The notes below the pieces were generated by a model. It was not told the origin of the DNA. It saw only the letters and a list, made by a program, of their open reading frames with translations, and searched no databases. From positions 1-5,626 of the forward strand of contig JAMOPK010000390.1 in the NCBI GenBank assembly GCA_027064565.1: 5,626 nucleotides of DNA, written 5' to 3'. This document shows positions 5,282 through 5,626 of the stretch, piece after piece; the first letter of the stretch is position 1, and each line of letters starts with the position of its first letter. Origin of the DNA: Caldifarciminota bacterium (lineage in GTDB: Bacteria > Hydrothermota > Hydrothermia > B15-G9). Both the position numbers and the translations under genes were made by a program.

Positions 5282-5626
5282 GAGAAACAGGCCAAAATAC
5301 GAGAGAGTTATCCTTAAACTCTCCGGAGAAATGCTTGGAGGGGAACAGGGGTTCGGCCTTGATCCCCTCTCTTTTTCTTTTTTCGCCGATGAGATAGCGA
5401 AAGCCGTCAAAAAGTTCAAAAAGGTCAAAATAGGCGTGGTTGTCGGCGGGGGGAACATCCTCCGCGGCGCACGCAATGAGCTTCCGATCGACCGTGTTGC
5501 AGCGGATTACCTTGGGATGCTTGCAACCGTTATCAACGGCGTTTCTCTCAAGGCTATGCTTGAGGCCAAAGGGCTGCACGCACGTGTTCTCAGCGCAGTG
5601 CCGGCCATCGGCACGATGGGCTACTC
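5265..5626 (+). CDS. pyrH: UMP kinase, N-terminal half (3' truncated by window edge)
   Basis: A frame open from GTG at 5265 to the window end gives 120 residues, about half of a usual PyrH of 235-245. PyrH phosphorylates UMP to UDP with ATP in the cytosol, the step that commits de novo pyrimidines to UTP and CTP; it belongs to the amino-acid kinase fold. Seen are YERVILKLSGE (12-22, the ATP-phosphate-binding KLSGE), GFGLDP (29-34), KIGVVVGGGNILRGA (55-69) and the UMP-site region DRVAADYLGMLATVINGVSLK (76-96), all in normal order. The GTG start gives MSAKSKRNRPKYER, a typical basic PyrH N-terminus, and has AAGG four bases upstream (5257-5260). No ATG or other standard start lies between it and the core except one inside the conserved region (residue 23). 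It overlaps tsf by 17 nt, suggesting coupled translation. The rpsB-tsf-pyrH order is widespread, with frr commonly next. Confidence 0.94.
   Translation, partial: MSAKSKRNRPKYERVILKLSGEMLGGEQGFGLDPLSFSFFADEIAKAVKKFKKVKIGVVVGGGNILRGARNELPIDRVAADYLGMLATVINGVSLKAMLEAKGLHARVLSAVPAIGTMGY

Noticed and set aside
4643..5476. Minus-strand open frame of 277 codons opposite tsf and pyrH
   Set aside because: It is antisense to universally conserved genes and spans their junction. Its Leu/Phe-rich translation is what Lys/Glu-rich genes give when read backward.

Overview
The window looks like chromosomal DNA from a bacterium of the wider FCB group or an uncultured phylum related to it. The main clue is a large secreted beta-propeller protein that ends in a type IX secretion (Por) C-terminal sorting domain; that system is largely confined to Bacteroidota and relatives such as Marinimicrobia, KSB1, Latescibacteria, Zixibacteria and WOR-3. 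A short EF-Ts and a fused rplM-rpsI-rpsB-tsf-pyrH gene string fit such a lineage, but the phylum cannot be fixed from this sequence alone. Base composition looks moderate, with no obvious island of foreign DNA.

Layout, left to right. Bases 2-247 (+) hold the 3' end of a tRNA m1A58 methyltransferase gene (trmI), followed by a strong intrinsic terminator (274-305). Converging on it is a gene of 835 codons on the minus strand (2817 down to 310). It encodes an exported protein with twelve Asp-box (BNR/sortilin-like) repeats and a C-terminal secretion signal. A divergent intergenic region (2818-3084) separates it from a plus-strand translation operon: rplM (L13, 3085-3525), rpsI (S9, 3537-3935), rpsB (S2, 3889-4680), tsf (EF-Ts, 4682-5281) and pyrH (UMP kinase, 5265 to the window edge, truncated).

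The five operon genes are packed with almost no spacers: 11 nt between rplM and rpsI, a 47-nt overlap between rpsI and rpsB, 1 nt between rpsB and tsf, and a 17-nt overlap between tsf and pyrH. This implies one transcript and translational coupling. The products supply both ribosomal subunits, recycle EF-Tu and make UDP for nucleotide supply. The propeller gene has no evident functional link to either flank.

I did not find a new defence, mobile or RNA system here. The items most worth a second look are the rpsI/rpsB overlap with its unusual S2 N-terminus, the orphan T9SS propeller protein, and weak regulatory structure in the divergent intergenic region.
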